NCBI GenBank assembly: GCA_902475785.1
Contig: CABSAN010000078.1
Location: 1-7,550 of the forward strand
Source: an uncultured Collinsella sp.
Lineage (GTDB): Bacteria > Actinomycetota > Coriobacteriia > Coriobacteriales > Coriobacteriaceae
Reading direction: 5' to 3'
DNA length: 7,550 bases
Below the pieces are notes generated by a model that made no database searches, was not told the DNA's origin, and saw nothing but the letters and a program-made list of their open reading frames with translations. Below, piece by piece: positions 1 through 6,227 of the stretch. The translations under genes and the position numbers were made by a program. The stretch's first letter is position 1. Each line of letters starts with the position of its first letter.

Positions 1-330
1 ACGCGCTCGGTACATGTGTCGGTCGAGGTCAAGGACGGCGCGACGTGGGACACCGCGCGCGGCGACAGCCAAATGCTCATCCACATCGTGGGGCGCACGC
101 TCAAAGGGCAGACGATTGACGAGTATCAATACGTCAATTCCGCTGGTGACGGCATCGAGCTCAAGCCCGGCGGCTACGAGCTCACCGTCGATGAGCCGCC
201 CGTCGCCACCGACGGCACGCGCTTCCGTGCCTCAAAGCGCATGGTCCCCGTGAACTTTAACTCACAGGCGCCCGACACGGTCGACACCACACCGCAGGGT
301 GGGTTCGACCTTTACGTAGATACCCAGTAG
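1..330 (+). CDS. C-terminal part of an unrecognised beta-rich protein (5' end outside window)
   Basis: The reading frame is open from the first base and ends at TAG 328-330, so this is the 3' part of a longer gene; the internal GTG at 16 is not a credible start because no ribosome site precedes it. About 109 residues are visible. They alternate hydrophobic and polar residues in short strands broken by Gly/Pro/Asp turns, with phrases such as LKPGGYELTVDEPPV that resemble the strand-turn pattern of carboxypeptidase-regulatory or Cna-B-like beta sandwiches. That resemblance is an inference and no family is recognised. There is no membrane segment, LPXTG motif or charged tail at the C-terminus, which ends in DLYVDTQ. 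An extracellular or surface domain is plausible. The epimerase gene follows after 113 nt on the same strand. I see no clear terminator between them, only short GC-rich inverted repeats. Confidence 0.75.
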   Translation, partial: TRSVHVSVEVKDGATWDTARGDSQMLIHIVGRTLKGQTIDEYQYVNSAGDGIELKPGGYELTVDEPPVATDGTRFRASKRMVPVNFNSQAPDTVDTTPQGGFDLYVDTQ

Positions 331-400
331 GCGCTCGCCGCTCATTCCGCTATGGCTACTCAATAATCGCCTGCCGTCCCGTCCCGCCGCCAAGAGTGGG

Positions 401-423
401 ACAATAGCCCTCGACACTATTGT
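401..423 (+). promoter_or_regulatory. Inverted repeat just upstream of the epimerase ribosome site
   Basis: ACAATAG (401-407) and CTATTGT (417-423) are perfect 7-bp complements separated by a 9-nt loop, ending 8 nt before the GGAGGA ribosome site. The AT-rich arms stand out in a GC-rich gap. It could be a repressor operator half-site pair or a 5' UTR hairpin. No convincing -35/-10 pair was found in 331-443. Confidence 0.3.
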
Positions 424-443
424 TTACTTTTGGAGGAAGTAGC

Positions 444-1337
444 ATGTCTACCGTCACTACCATCAAGCGCGGCGGCCTCACCGCGGCCATCGATTCCATG
501 GGCGCCCAGCTCACGAGCCTTGCCCTCAACGGCAACGAGTATCTGTGGCAGGGCGACCCCGCCTTTTGGGGCAAGCACGCGCCCATCCTGTTCCCCATTG
601 TGGGCTCGCTGCGCAACAACACGGCAACGTCTGCGGCCGGCACCTGCGAGATGCCGCGCCACGGACTCGCGCGCATTGTCGAGCACAAGCTGGTCGAGGT
701 TTCGGAGGACGGCTCCTCGGTAACGTACGAGATCACCGATACGCCCGAGTCGCTCAAGGCGTTCCCGTTCCACTTTAAGCTCAACATGACCTATGCCTTG
801 ACCGGCGACGCCACCCTCACGCAGACCTTCGCCGTCACCAACACCGGCGACGTGGACCTGCCGTTCTCGGTGGGCGGCCACCCCGCATTTAACGTACCGG
901 CCCCCGGTGCCGAGGACGAGGCGTTCGAGGATTACGAGTTGGCGTTTACCGAGGCTTGGACCAACGAGGCTCCCATCATCACGCCCGACGGTCTTATGAC
1001 GTTCGAGGGTGGCTACAAGGCTCCCGATAACTCGGACGTGCTGCCCATCACGCACCGCAGCTTCGATAACGACGCCATCATGTTCACTGATACCCCGGGC
1101 TCCACGCTCACGCTGCGCGGCCGCAAGTCGGGCCACGGCGTCAAGATCGACTTTGAGGGCTTTAAGTACATTGGCGTGTGGTCTGCCGCCAACGACGCTC
1201 CGTTTGTGGCGCTCGAGCCCTGGACCGGTCACACCACCATGGACACCGAGGACGACGTCTTTGAGCACAAGGTCAACACCATTACGCTGGCGCCGGGCGA
1301 GATGGACGTCCGCAGCTTTAGCGTCACTTTGCTCTAG
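444..1337 (+). CDS. Aldose 1-epimerase family protein (LacX-like mutarotase)
   Basis: The predicted product has 297 residues, normal for LacX-type aldose 1-epimerases, which interconvert alpha and beta anomers of hexoses or related sugars in the cytoplasm. Family hallmarks are visible: FWGKHAPILFPIVGSL near residues 41-56, MPRHGLAR near 70-77 with His73, GGHPAFN with His146 as the likely catalytic acid, and ALEPWTG with Glu258 as the likely base. There is no signal peptide. ATG 444 is chosen because GGAGGA lies at 432-437, six bases upstream; an upstream TTG at 420 in the same frame would precede that site and is rejected. The gene ends in TAG and is followed one base later by a structured repeat. 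The neighbours are unrelated, so the sugar substrate cannot be inferred. A YeaD-type glucose-6-phosphate epimerase is less likely because the LacX-style motifs fit better. Confidence 0.93.
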   Translation: MSTVTTIKRGGLTAAIDSMGAQLTSLALNGNEYLWQGDPAFWGKHAPILFPIVGSLRNNTATSAAGTCEMPRHGLARIVEHKLVEVSEDGSSVTYEITDTPESLKAFPFHFKLNMTYALTGDATLTQTFAVTNTGDVDLPFSVGGHPAFNVPAPGAEDEAFEDYELAFTEAWTNEAPIITPDGLMTFEGGYKAPDNSDVLPITHRSFDNDAIMFTDTPGSTLTLRGRKSGHGVKIDFEGFKYIGVWSAANDAPFVALEPWTGHTTMDTEDDVFEHKVNTITLAPGEMDVRSFSVTLL

Positions 1338-1428
1338 AGGTTCCGCCGTTCTGACGAACGGCGGGCCGGTCGACGCTGCGCCCTTAGGTTCCGCCGTTCT
1401 AACGAACGGCGGACCAGTCGACGCTGCG
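1338..1428 (+). repeat. Tandem pair of a 43-nt hairpin-forming unit (48-nt period)
   Basis: Two units, 1338-1380 and 1386-1428, match at 40 of 43 positions. Each contains CCGCCGTTC, a four-base loop (TGAC or TAAC) and GAACGGCGG, a perfect 9-bp hairpin at 1343-1364 and 1391-1412, then ends in GTCGACGCTGCG. The three differences (1353/1401, 1365/1413, 1368/1416) are all G in the first unit and A in the second. The 1365/1413 change lies opposite a T, so RNA pairing survives as G-U or A-U. The array begins one base after the epimerase stop codon. There is no T-tract, so these are not ordinary intrinsic terminators. The second unit also forms the first half of the larger element described separately. 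Confidence 0.85.
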
Positions 1429-1527
1429 CGCCACCCAGAGCGACAATTTGTCATTCAAAAGGCACGGCATGACCAGAAGGTCTATGCCGTGCCTTTTTCA
1501 TGCCAACTTGTTCGCTCTGGGTGGCGC
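1387..1527 (+). other. Structured intergenic element, copy A (hairpin + TCGACGCTGC + nested long hairpin)
   Basis: The parts in order are a perfect 9-bp hairpin with loop TAAC (1391-1412), TCGACGCTGC (1418-1427), then a nested hairpin spanning 1428-1527. Its outer stem is 15 perfect pairs (1428-1442 with 1513-1527). It continues past one bulged T (1512) into ACAA/TTGT (1443-1446 with 1508-1511), a partly paired inner stretch (1448-1454 with 1500-1506), and a central hairpin with loop AGAA (1475-1478). The central part doubles as an intrinsic terminator. The order, spacing and conserved segments recur at 7406-7545. No protein-coding frame is credible here. It may be a 3' UTR RNA structure or a folded-DNA repeat; function is unknown. 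Confidence 0.7.
1457..1498 (+). terminator. Strong intrinsic terminator, probably bidirectional
   Basis: AAAAGGCACGGCAT (1457-1470) pairs perfectly with the segment starting ATGCCGTGCC and running into T1494-1498. An inner GACC/GGTC stem caps it with loop AGAA and one unpaired T (1483). A five-T tract follows the + strand stem and an A-rich run precedes it, so it should work in both directions. It sits at the core of the larger nested hairpin and separates the epimerase from the transporter operon. Confidence 0.9.
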
Positions 1528-1620
1528 TCGCTGGCATTGTCAAAACATCGACGTTCCCAATGACTACCGTGTGTCTATTAATTTTTCGAGCTTGTGCTGC
1601 GCTGCTGGTCGCTGGCGTAT

Positions 1621-1652
1621 CCTGTTAAGTCGTCAGCATACGATTCAACAGG
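1621..1652 (+). promoter_or_regulatory. Operator-like imperfect inverted repeat before the transporter operon
   Basis: CCTGTTAAGTCG (1621-1632) and CGATTCAACAGG (1641-1652) pair at 10 of 12 positions, with one G-T wobble and one A-C mismatch, around an 8-nt centre. The repeat ends against the GGGAAGG ribosome site (1651-1657) of the substrate-binding protein gene. A weak -10-like TATCCT lies at 1618-1623 but no good -35 was found at normal spacing, so the promoter is unproven. As DNA the repeat would suit a dimeric repressor; as RNA its right arm would touch the ribosome site. Confidence 0.4.
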
Positions 1653-1663
1653 GAAGGCAGATT

Positions 1664-2590
1664 ATGCATTCTCCCCAACAGCGCGGCATGCAGACCCAGC
1701 CGGTGTGCAGCCGTCGCATCTTTTTGGGTAGCGCTCTCGCTGCGAGCGCTTCCGTCGTCGCCGGCGCGCTTGCCGGCTGTCAGCGCCCGTCCACGCTCAA
1801 GGTGGTTCAGCCCACGACGGGCGGCGGTCGCGACGACCTGTCCGATTCCGTGATCGGCAAGGATAAGATCCGCATTGGCATGGAGGCGGCCTACGCCCCG
1901 TACAACTGGCAGGTTTCCGAAGCCAGTGAGTACACCATCCCCATCGACAACGTGCAGGGCGCCTATGCCGATGGCTACGACGTGCAGATCGCCAAGATCG
2001 TCTGCAAGGCCCTCGGTGGCGAGCCCGTTGCCGTCAAGCAGAGCTTCTCGGGCCTTATCGATTCGCTCAACAACGGCCAGATCGACCTCATCATCGCCGG
2101 CATGAGCGCTACGCCCGAGCGCGAAGAGTCCGTCGGTTTTTCCGACCCGTACTTCATTGGCTACTTTGGCCTGTTCGTAAAAGAGGGCTCGCCCTACCAG
2201 AATGCGACCAAGCTCAGCGACTTTAGCGGCGCCACGGTGCTCGGCCAAAAGGACACCATGCTCGATACCGTCATCGACGAGATCCCGGACGTTGTGCACA
2301 AGAACCCGGTCGATTCGGTTCCCACGGTGTTTTCGAACCTGCTGCAGGGCACGTGCGACGCCGTGACCTACAACACCGAGAACGAGAAGGGCTATATGGC
2401 CCAAAATCCCGGTATCGTCCCCATCCATTTTGCCGAGGGCGAGGGCTTTAAGCAGGAGGTCGCGGCAAATGTCGGCTGCCGCAAGGGCTCGGACAAGCTG
2501 CTTAAGCTCATCGACAAGACACTCAAGGGCATTAGCCAAGAGGAGCGCGACCAAATGTGGGACGCGTGCCTCGACCGTCAGCCGGCATAG
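1664..2590 (+). CDS. Amino-acid ABC transporter substrate-binding lipoprotein (SBP_bac_3 type)
   Basis: The 308-residue product is the extracellular solute receptor of a polar amino-acid ABC importer. Residues 16-22 read SRRIFLG, a twin-arginine export motif, followed by an Ala-rich hydrophobic stretch and a lipobox LAGC ending at Cys39, so it is probably exported folded and lipid-anchored. The mature part shows the family pattern: IRIGMEAAYAPYNW (about 69-82), YADGYDVQIAK (101-111), LIDSLNNGQIDLIIAGMSATPER (131-153) and GFSDPYF (158-164). Arg153 lies where family members bind the ligand alpha-carboxylate. ATG 1664 follows GGAAGG at 1652-1657; a later ATG at 1688 would also keep the signal but has a poorer ribosome site. 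The permease starts 9 nt after its TAG stop. The exact amino acid cannot be read from sequence. Confidence 0.94.
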   Translation: MHSPQQRGMQTQPVCSRRIFLGSALAASASVVAGALAGCQRPSTLKVVQPTTGGGRDDLSDSVIGKDKIRIGMEAAYAPYNWQVSEASEYTIPIDNVQGAYADGYDVQIAKIVCKALGGEPVAVKQSFSGLIDSLNNGQIDLIIAGMSATPEREESVGFSDPYFIGYFGLFVKEGSPYQNATKLSDFSGATVLGQKDTMLDTVIDEIPDVVHKNPVDSVPTVFSNLLQGTCDAVTYNTENEKGYMAQNPGIVPIHFAEGEGFKQEVAANVGCRKGSDKLLKLIDKTLKGISQEERDQMWDACLDRQPA

Positions 2591-2599
2591 GGAGGCAGC

Positions 2600-3748
2600 A
2601 TGAAAACCATTAATCGCCTGGCCTCCTTTATCAAGGCCGACCACCGTTATGTATACCTGGGCACGAGCGTTATCGCGGCGCTCGGCCTGGCGTTTAGCCA
2701 GCGCAACCCCACGCCGCTGAGCTTTTTGGCGCCTACGGGCGTGTTCCAAGACTGCCTCTGGGCAATTCTTTGGGCCTGGCTCGTCGTGTCGGCGGCGGCG
2801 CTGGTCACCAAGCTCATGCACTGGAACGACTATCGCGAGGCGTCGCCGTTCGCATCCGAGCGTTTCCGTCGTGGCGCACGCTTAGGCAGCTACGTCGTGG
2901 TCGCCATCGCGGCGATCTTTTTCGTGGACCGTTGCGTCATGTCGTTTATCGATCTGGTGCAGGTGAGCATTGTCTCGGACTCCAACCCCAGCGACTTTTT
3001 GTCGAGCCTGGTCTACATGACCTACAAGAGCGGGGACTTCTTTATTCGCGGCATCGAAATCACCATTGCGCTTGCGACCCTTGGTACCGTCATCGCCTTT
3101 TTCCTGGCGCTGCTCTTTGTGTTCCTGCGCATTCAGACGTTCGACCGCGTGGATAACGATCTCACGCGCTTTTTCAAAAGCATCGGCCGCGGCTTTGCGA
3201 CCGTCTACTCCACCATCGTGCGCGGTACGCCCATGATGGTCCAGGGCCTACTCATCTATTACGCGGGCTTCACCGTTTTGCGCGGCATGGGCTTCGAGAC
3301 CGCCCAGGCCAACCAGATCTGGAGTACCTTCACCGCCGGCCTCGTCACCATCTCGCTCAACTCTACCGCCTACATGATGGAGGTCCTGCGCGGCGGCATC
3401 GAGTCCATCGATCCCGGCCAGGCCGAGGCGGCACGCTCGCTGGGCCTGTCGCAGTGGCAGGCTATGCGCAAGGTCGTGTTCCCCCAGGGCATTAAAAACG
3501 CGATTCCGGCGCTCACCAACGAGCTCATCATCAACATCAAGGATTCGTCGGTGCTCTCGGTCATCGGCGTGTTTGACCTCATGTACGCCACCACCACCGT
3601 CGCCGGCGTGTACTATCGCCAGATGGAGGTCTACTGCGTGGCGCTCGTGGTCTACCTGATCCTGACGCTCGTGGCGAGCCGCCTGCTCGAGGCCTTTGGC
3701 AAAAAGCTCGGCGCCGAGGCCCCGGCAACGCTGCCCAGCTCCAACTAG
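2600..3748 (+). CDS. Amino-acid ABC transporter permease (HisM/GlnP family) with N-terminal membrane extension
   Basis: The 382-residue membrane protein forms the transport channel of the importer. The conserved permease half begins near residue 148 and carries RGIEITIALATLGTVIAFFLALLFVF, then STIVRGTPMMVQGLLIYY (204-221), and the cytoplasmic EAA loop EAARSLGLSQWQAMRKVVFPQ (276-296) that docks on the ATPase. It ends with NELIINIKDSSVLSVIGV and a last helix near 343-360. Typical family members are about 210-250 residues. The extra N-terminal part holds roughly three more hydrophobic segments (about 17-34, 50-72 and 96-116), an architecture known from some Gram-positive members. GGAGG at 2591-2595 supports ATG 2600. 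Only one permease gene is present, so a homodimer is the likely form. The ATPase follows after 22 nt. Confidence 0.94.
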   Translation: MKTINRLASFIKADHRYVYLGTSVIAALGLAFSQRNPTPLSFLAPTGVFQDCLWAILWAWLVVSAAALVTKLMHWNDYREASPFASERFRRGARLGSYVVVAIAAIFFVDRCVMSFIDLVQVSIVSDSNPSDFLSSLVYMTYKSGDFFIRGIEITIALATLGTVIAFFLALLFVFLRIQTFDRVDNDLTRFFKSIGRGFATVYSTIVRGTPMMVQGLLIYYAGFTVLRGMGFETAQANQIWSTFTAGLVTISLNSTAYMMEVLRGGIESIDPGQAEAARSLGLSQWQAMRKVVFPQGIKNAIPALTNELIINIKDSSVLSVIGVFDLMYATTTVAGVYYRQMEVYCVALVVYLILTLVASRLLEAFGKKLGAEAPATLPSSN

Positions 3749-3770
3749 GCTCAAGACGAGGAGAATCATC

Positions 3771-4556
3771 ATGGCAGATACCGCCACCACCGGCACCGCG
3801 GCCGCCGCACAGACCAATGAGCCGCTCATCTGCGTCGAGGGCCTGCGCAAGAGCTTCGGCTCGCTCGAGGTGCTCAAGGGCATCGACCTGTCCGTTAACC
3901 CCGGCGAGGTCGTCACCATTATCGGCGCCTCGGGCTCGGGCAAGTCGACCTTCCTGCGCTGCCTCAACCTGCTTGAGACCCCGGACGCGGGCCACATCTG
4001 GTTCCACGGCCAGGACCTTACGGCCGAGCGCTGCAATATCAATAAACTCCGCGAGGACATCGGCATGGTGTTCCAGGGCTTTAACCTGTTCAACAACATG
4101 GACGTGCTCGACAACTGCACGCTTGCGCCCGTCACACTCAAAAAGATGAGCAAGGCCGAGGCCGAAAAGGTCGCGATGGAGCATTTGACGAGTGTGGGGC
4201 TCGAAAAGTTCGCGCACGCCGCCGTGGGTCGCCTGTCCGGCGGCCAAAAGCAGCGCGTGGCCATCGCCCGCGCCCTGTGCATGAATCCGCAGATCATGCT
4301 GTTCGACGAGCCGACCTCCGCGCTCGACCCCGAGATCGTGGGCGAGGTGCTCGAGGTCATGCGCAAGCTTGCGGCCGACGGCATGACCATGGTCGTCGTC
4401 ACGCACGAGATGGCCTTTGCCCGAACCGTGTCCGACCGCGTGGTCTTTATGGACAAGGGCGTGGTGCTCGAGGACGCCGCGCCGGCCGAGCTCTTCGGCA
4501 ACCCCAAACACCAGCGCACTCGCGAGTTCCTCTCTCGTTATCTCGAGGACAAATAA
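3771..4556 (+). CDS. Amino-acid ABC transporter ATP-binding protein (HisP/GlnQ family)
   Basis: The 261-residue cytoplasmic ATPase powers the importer and should bind the EAA loop of the upstream permease. All nucleotide-binding elements are intact: Walker A GASGSGKST (52-60), Q-loop Gln102 in MVFQGFNLF, signature LSGGQKQR (155-162), Walker B IMLFDE (175-180), D-loop SALD (183-186) and switch His212. The length and the PTSALDPE wording are typical of polar amino-acid importers. A low-complexity Ala/Thr stretch of about 15 residues precedes the conserved start. ATG 3771 is chosen for GAGGAG at 3758-3763; the in-frame GTG at 3696 would overlap the permease by about 50 nt and has no ribosome site. 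It is the last gene of the tight three-gene operon, and a weak terminator follows. Confidence 0.96.
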   Translation: MADTATTGTAAAAQTNEPLICVEGLRKSFGSLEVLKGIDLSVNPGEVVTIIGASGSGKSTFLRCLNLLETPDAGHIWFHGQDLTAERCNINKLREDIGMVFQGFNLFNNMDVLDNCTLAPVTLKKMSKAEAEKVAMEHLTSVGLEKFAHAAVGRLSGGQKQRVAIARALCMNPQIMLFDEPTSALDPEIVGEVLEVMRKLAADGMTMVVVTHEMAFARTVSDRVVFMDKGVVLEDAAPAELFGNPKHQRTREFLSRYLEDK

Positions 4557-4561
4557 CCGAC

Positions 4562-4605
4562 CGCAAACGCTTGCGTTGCAGGGCCGCTCCCGTGGGGCGG
4601 CCTTT
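4562..4605 (+). terminator. Weak intrinsic terminator or attenuator after the ABC operon
   Basis: Two hairpins lie in the 72-nt gap: CGCAA/TTGCG with loop ACGC (4562-4575), and GGCCGCTCC/GGGGCGGCC with loop CGT (4582-4602, one G-T pair) followed by only three T residues. The stem is strong but the T-tract is short, so partial read-through into the downstream peptidase gene is plausible. Confidence 0.5.
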
Positions 4606-4628
4606 GTCGTCACAATCGAAAGGATGTC

Positions 4629-6044
4629 ATGGCCGAGGTTTGGCGCTTCTTTGCGCATGAGGACGATTTTGCCGATATAGACGAGGCGGGCGCGTGCGAG
4701 CGCTTGGGCCGCGTGCTGTCGTTTCCGACCATCTCGAGCATGGATGCCGGGGCGGTGGACTGGCAGCCCTTCGACGACCTGTGCGCCTATATGCAGCAGG
4801 CCTGGCCGCGCGTGTTTGCGGCGGGCGAGGTCGAGCTGATCGACCACTCGCTGTTGGTGACGCTTGGCGGCAGCGATCCGGCTCTTAAGCCCGTTATGCT
4901 CATGGGCCACATGGATGTGGTTCCCGTGGTGCCGGGTACCGAGGCCGACTGGACGCACGCCCCCTATAGCGGGCACGTGGACGACACCTACATCTGGGGC
5001 CGCGGCGCGATCGACATGAAGGACCAGGTCGCAGGTATTCTCGAGGCTGTCGAGTATGCGCTGGCGCACGGTTGGCAGCACGAGCGCACGCTGCTCCTGG
5101 CCTTTGGCCAGGACGAGGAGACGACGCAGTACGGCGCAGGCGCCATCGGCCGCGCGCTCGAGGAGCGCGGCATTGAGCTTGAGTACCTGATCGACGAGGG
5201 CGACTACCGCGTCGTTCCGGCTGCCGAGTACAGCGCGGGCAAGGGTTGGCTCATGCACGCCGACCTTGCCGAGAAGGGCTACGCCGATATCGTGCTCAAG
5301 ACGAAGAGTGAGGGCGGGCATTCGTCCAACCCCTACGGCGGCACATCGCTCGAGGTGCTGAGCCGTGCTATCACCGCAATCTGCGATATCGAGTGGCCGA
5401 CGCGCGTGACCGACTTGCTTGCCGCCCAGCTTGTCGAGTTAGGGCTGTACACGGCCGATGAAATTGCCGCCAACGGGGGCGCCATTGTCCGCGATTGCCT
5501 TGCCAGCAAGAAGCTCTATCCGCTGGTGACGACCACCTGCGCGCCGACCCAGATTGAGGGTGGCAGCACCGGCGCCAACGTGATGCCGCAGGATATGTGG
5601 GCCAACATCAACTTCCGCATGCTCGAGGGCACGAGCGTGGCCGACGTTGTGGCGCGCTGCCGTGAGGCGGTTGCCGGGGCGGACCTTTCCGGTCGTGTCG
5701 AAGTGGAGCTGGGCCCCGGCAGCTCCGAACCCTCGCCGTCTCCGCGCATCGGTGGTCCCGGCCTCGAGGCGGTTCGCTCCATCGCCGCCCGCTATTTCCG
5801 TGATCCAAAGGGGACGGAGGAAAACGGATCATTCGAGCCAGTGGCAATTGTGCCCTCGACCGTGATCGGTGCGACCGACGCTGCCAACTACCAGCACATT
5901 TGCTCTGAGTGTATTCGCTTCTCGGCCTTTGTGGTTGATGACGACGAGTGCGATCGCGGCGTCCACGGCACCAACGAGCGCATCACCCGCCGCGCCTACC
6001 TCCAGGGAGTACGCTTCCTCATCGCCCTGCTCCAGACGCTCTAA
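4629..6044 (+). CDS. M20 family metallopeptidase (PM20D1/CPS1-like carboxypeptidase or amidase)
   Basis: The 471-residue product is a two-zinc hydrolase of peptidase family M20, cytoplasmic since no signal is seen. Visible motifs are LMGHMDVVP with metal ligand His94 and Asp96, WGRGAIDMKD with bridging Asp129, FGQDEE with catalytic Glu163 and ligand Glu164, LIDEG with Asp189, the dimerisation-domain signature EGGHSSNPYGGTS with His231, and VHGTNERI with ligand His446. The C-terminal ATDAANYQHI...IRFSAF segment matches the PM20D1/yeast CPS1 branch better than succinyl-diaminopimelate desuccinylase or PepV. Likely substrates are dipeptides or N-acyl amino acids. The start at ATG 4629 follows AAAGGA (4619-4624) with a short 4-nt spacer. 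Placement 72 nt after the amino-acid importer suggests coordinated uptake and hydrolysis, which is an inference from neighbourhood only. Confidence 0.92.
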   Translation: MAEVWRFFAHEDDFADIDEAGACERLGRVLSFPTISSMDAGAVDWQPFDDLCAYMQQAWPRVFAAGEVELIDHSLLVTLGGSDPALKPVMLMGHMDVVPVVPGTEADWTHAPYSGHVDDTYIWGRGAIDMKDQVAGILEAVEYALAHGWQHERTLLLAFGQDEETTQYGAGAIGRALEERGIELEYLIDEGDYRVVPAAEYSAGKGWLMHADLAEKGYADIVLKTKSEGGHSSNPYGGTSLEVLSRAITAICDIEWPTRVTDLLAAQLVELGLYTADEIAANGGAIVRDCLASKKLYPLVTTTCAPTQIEGGSTGANVMPQDMWANINFRMLEGTSVADVVARCREAVAGADLSGRVEVELGPGSSEPSPSPRIGGPGLEAVRSIAARYFRDPKGTEENGSFEPVAIVPSTVIGATDAANYQHICSECIRFSAFVVDDDECDRGVHGTNERITRRAYLQGVRFLIALLQTL

Positions 6045-6051
6045 AATGTGA

Positions 6052-6070
6052 CAAAGCGACAGTCCCTTTG
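6052..6070 (+). repeat. Small imperfect hairpin after the M20 peptidase
   Basis: CAAAGCGA (6052-6059) pairs with TCCCTTTG (6063-6070) at 7 of 8 positions around a 3-nt loop, eight bases after the TAA stop. No T-tract follows. It lies two bases before the large palindrome and may be part of the same intergenic repeat. Confidence 0.45.
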
Positions 6071-6071
6071 C

Positions 6072-6127
6072 TAGCCGTTGGGGACGTTCTTAAACGACTA
6101 GTCGTTAAGGAACGTCCCCAACGGCTA
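6072..6127. repeat. 56-bp near-perfect palindrome (cruciform-forming)
   Basis: The sequence pairs with itself around a centre at ACTAGT (6097-6102 region): 28 pairs with only one mismatch (6092/6107) and one T-G wobble (6090/6109). The arms read TAGCCGTTGGGGACGTTC at the left edge and its complement at the right edge, with essentially no loop. There is no T-tract, so it is not a typical intrinsic terminator, although the RNA hairpin would be very stable. It looks like a repeat-type intergenic palindrome or protein-binding cruciform. Whether it recurs in the genome cannot be seen here. Confidence 0.85.
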
Positions 6128-6140
6128 CGTCCAATCATTC

Positions 6141-6213
6141 CGTGCGGGTTATATGCAGGTTTGCCTGCGCACGCTATCATGTATGGGTTAGATTGCAACT
6201 ATGTACCCCATAC
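6141..6213 (+). promoter_or_regulatory. Possible prfA promoter and leader inverted repeats
   Basis: This stretch is AT-richer than its surroundings. TATCAT (6175-6180) resembles a -10 hexamer at 5 of 6 positions, but no good -35 lies 16-18 nt upstream. Just before it CGTGC..GCACG (6141-6145/6169-6173) encloses a GCAGG/CCTGC hairpin with loop TTTG (6155-6168). Just after it GTATGGG (6181-6187) pairs with CCCATAC (6207-6213). The spacing suits a promoter flanked by operator or leader structure, but this is tentative. Apart from this, the palindrome and the small ORF, 6128-6335 shows nothing recognisable. Confidence 0.25.
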
Positions 6214-6227
6214 GCGAAGGGATGCGC

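Noticed and set aside
1338..1428. CRISPR array
   Set aside because: Only two units, with near-identical sequence throughout the 43 nt and just 5 nt between them, so there are no spacers.
417..1454. Long open frame on the minus strand opposite the epimerase gene
   Set aside because: It mirrors the codon structure of the + strand gene, gives an Arg/Gly/Val-rich product with no family pattern, and has a repeated start segment that is only the tandem hairpin repeat translated.
1428..1527. Integron attC site
   Set aside because: The folded shape with a bulged base is suggestive, but the RYYYAAC/GTTRRRY core boxes are absent and no integrase is in the window.
1537..1566. Promoter with -35 TTGTCA
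   Set aside because: The -35 looks good, but 16-18 nt downstream there is only AATGAC/ATGACT/TGACTA, a poor -10.
1448..1663. In-frame upstream extension of the substrate-binding protein
   Set aside because: It would begin inside the terminator hairpin, lacks a ribosome site, and would bury the Tat/lipoprotein signal more than 70 residues from the N-terminus.
1528..1663. Riboswitch or T-box leader for the amino-acid transporter
   Set aside because: No conserved lysine, glycine or T-box elements were recognised; only a simple inverted repeat is present.
3579..5321. 580-codon minus-strand frame opposite the ATPase and M20 genes
   Set aside because: It spans two well-supported + strand genes and the gap between them; composition is typical of an antisense shadow in GC-rich DNA.
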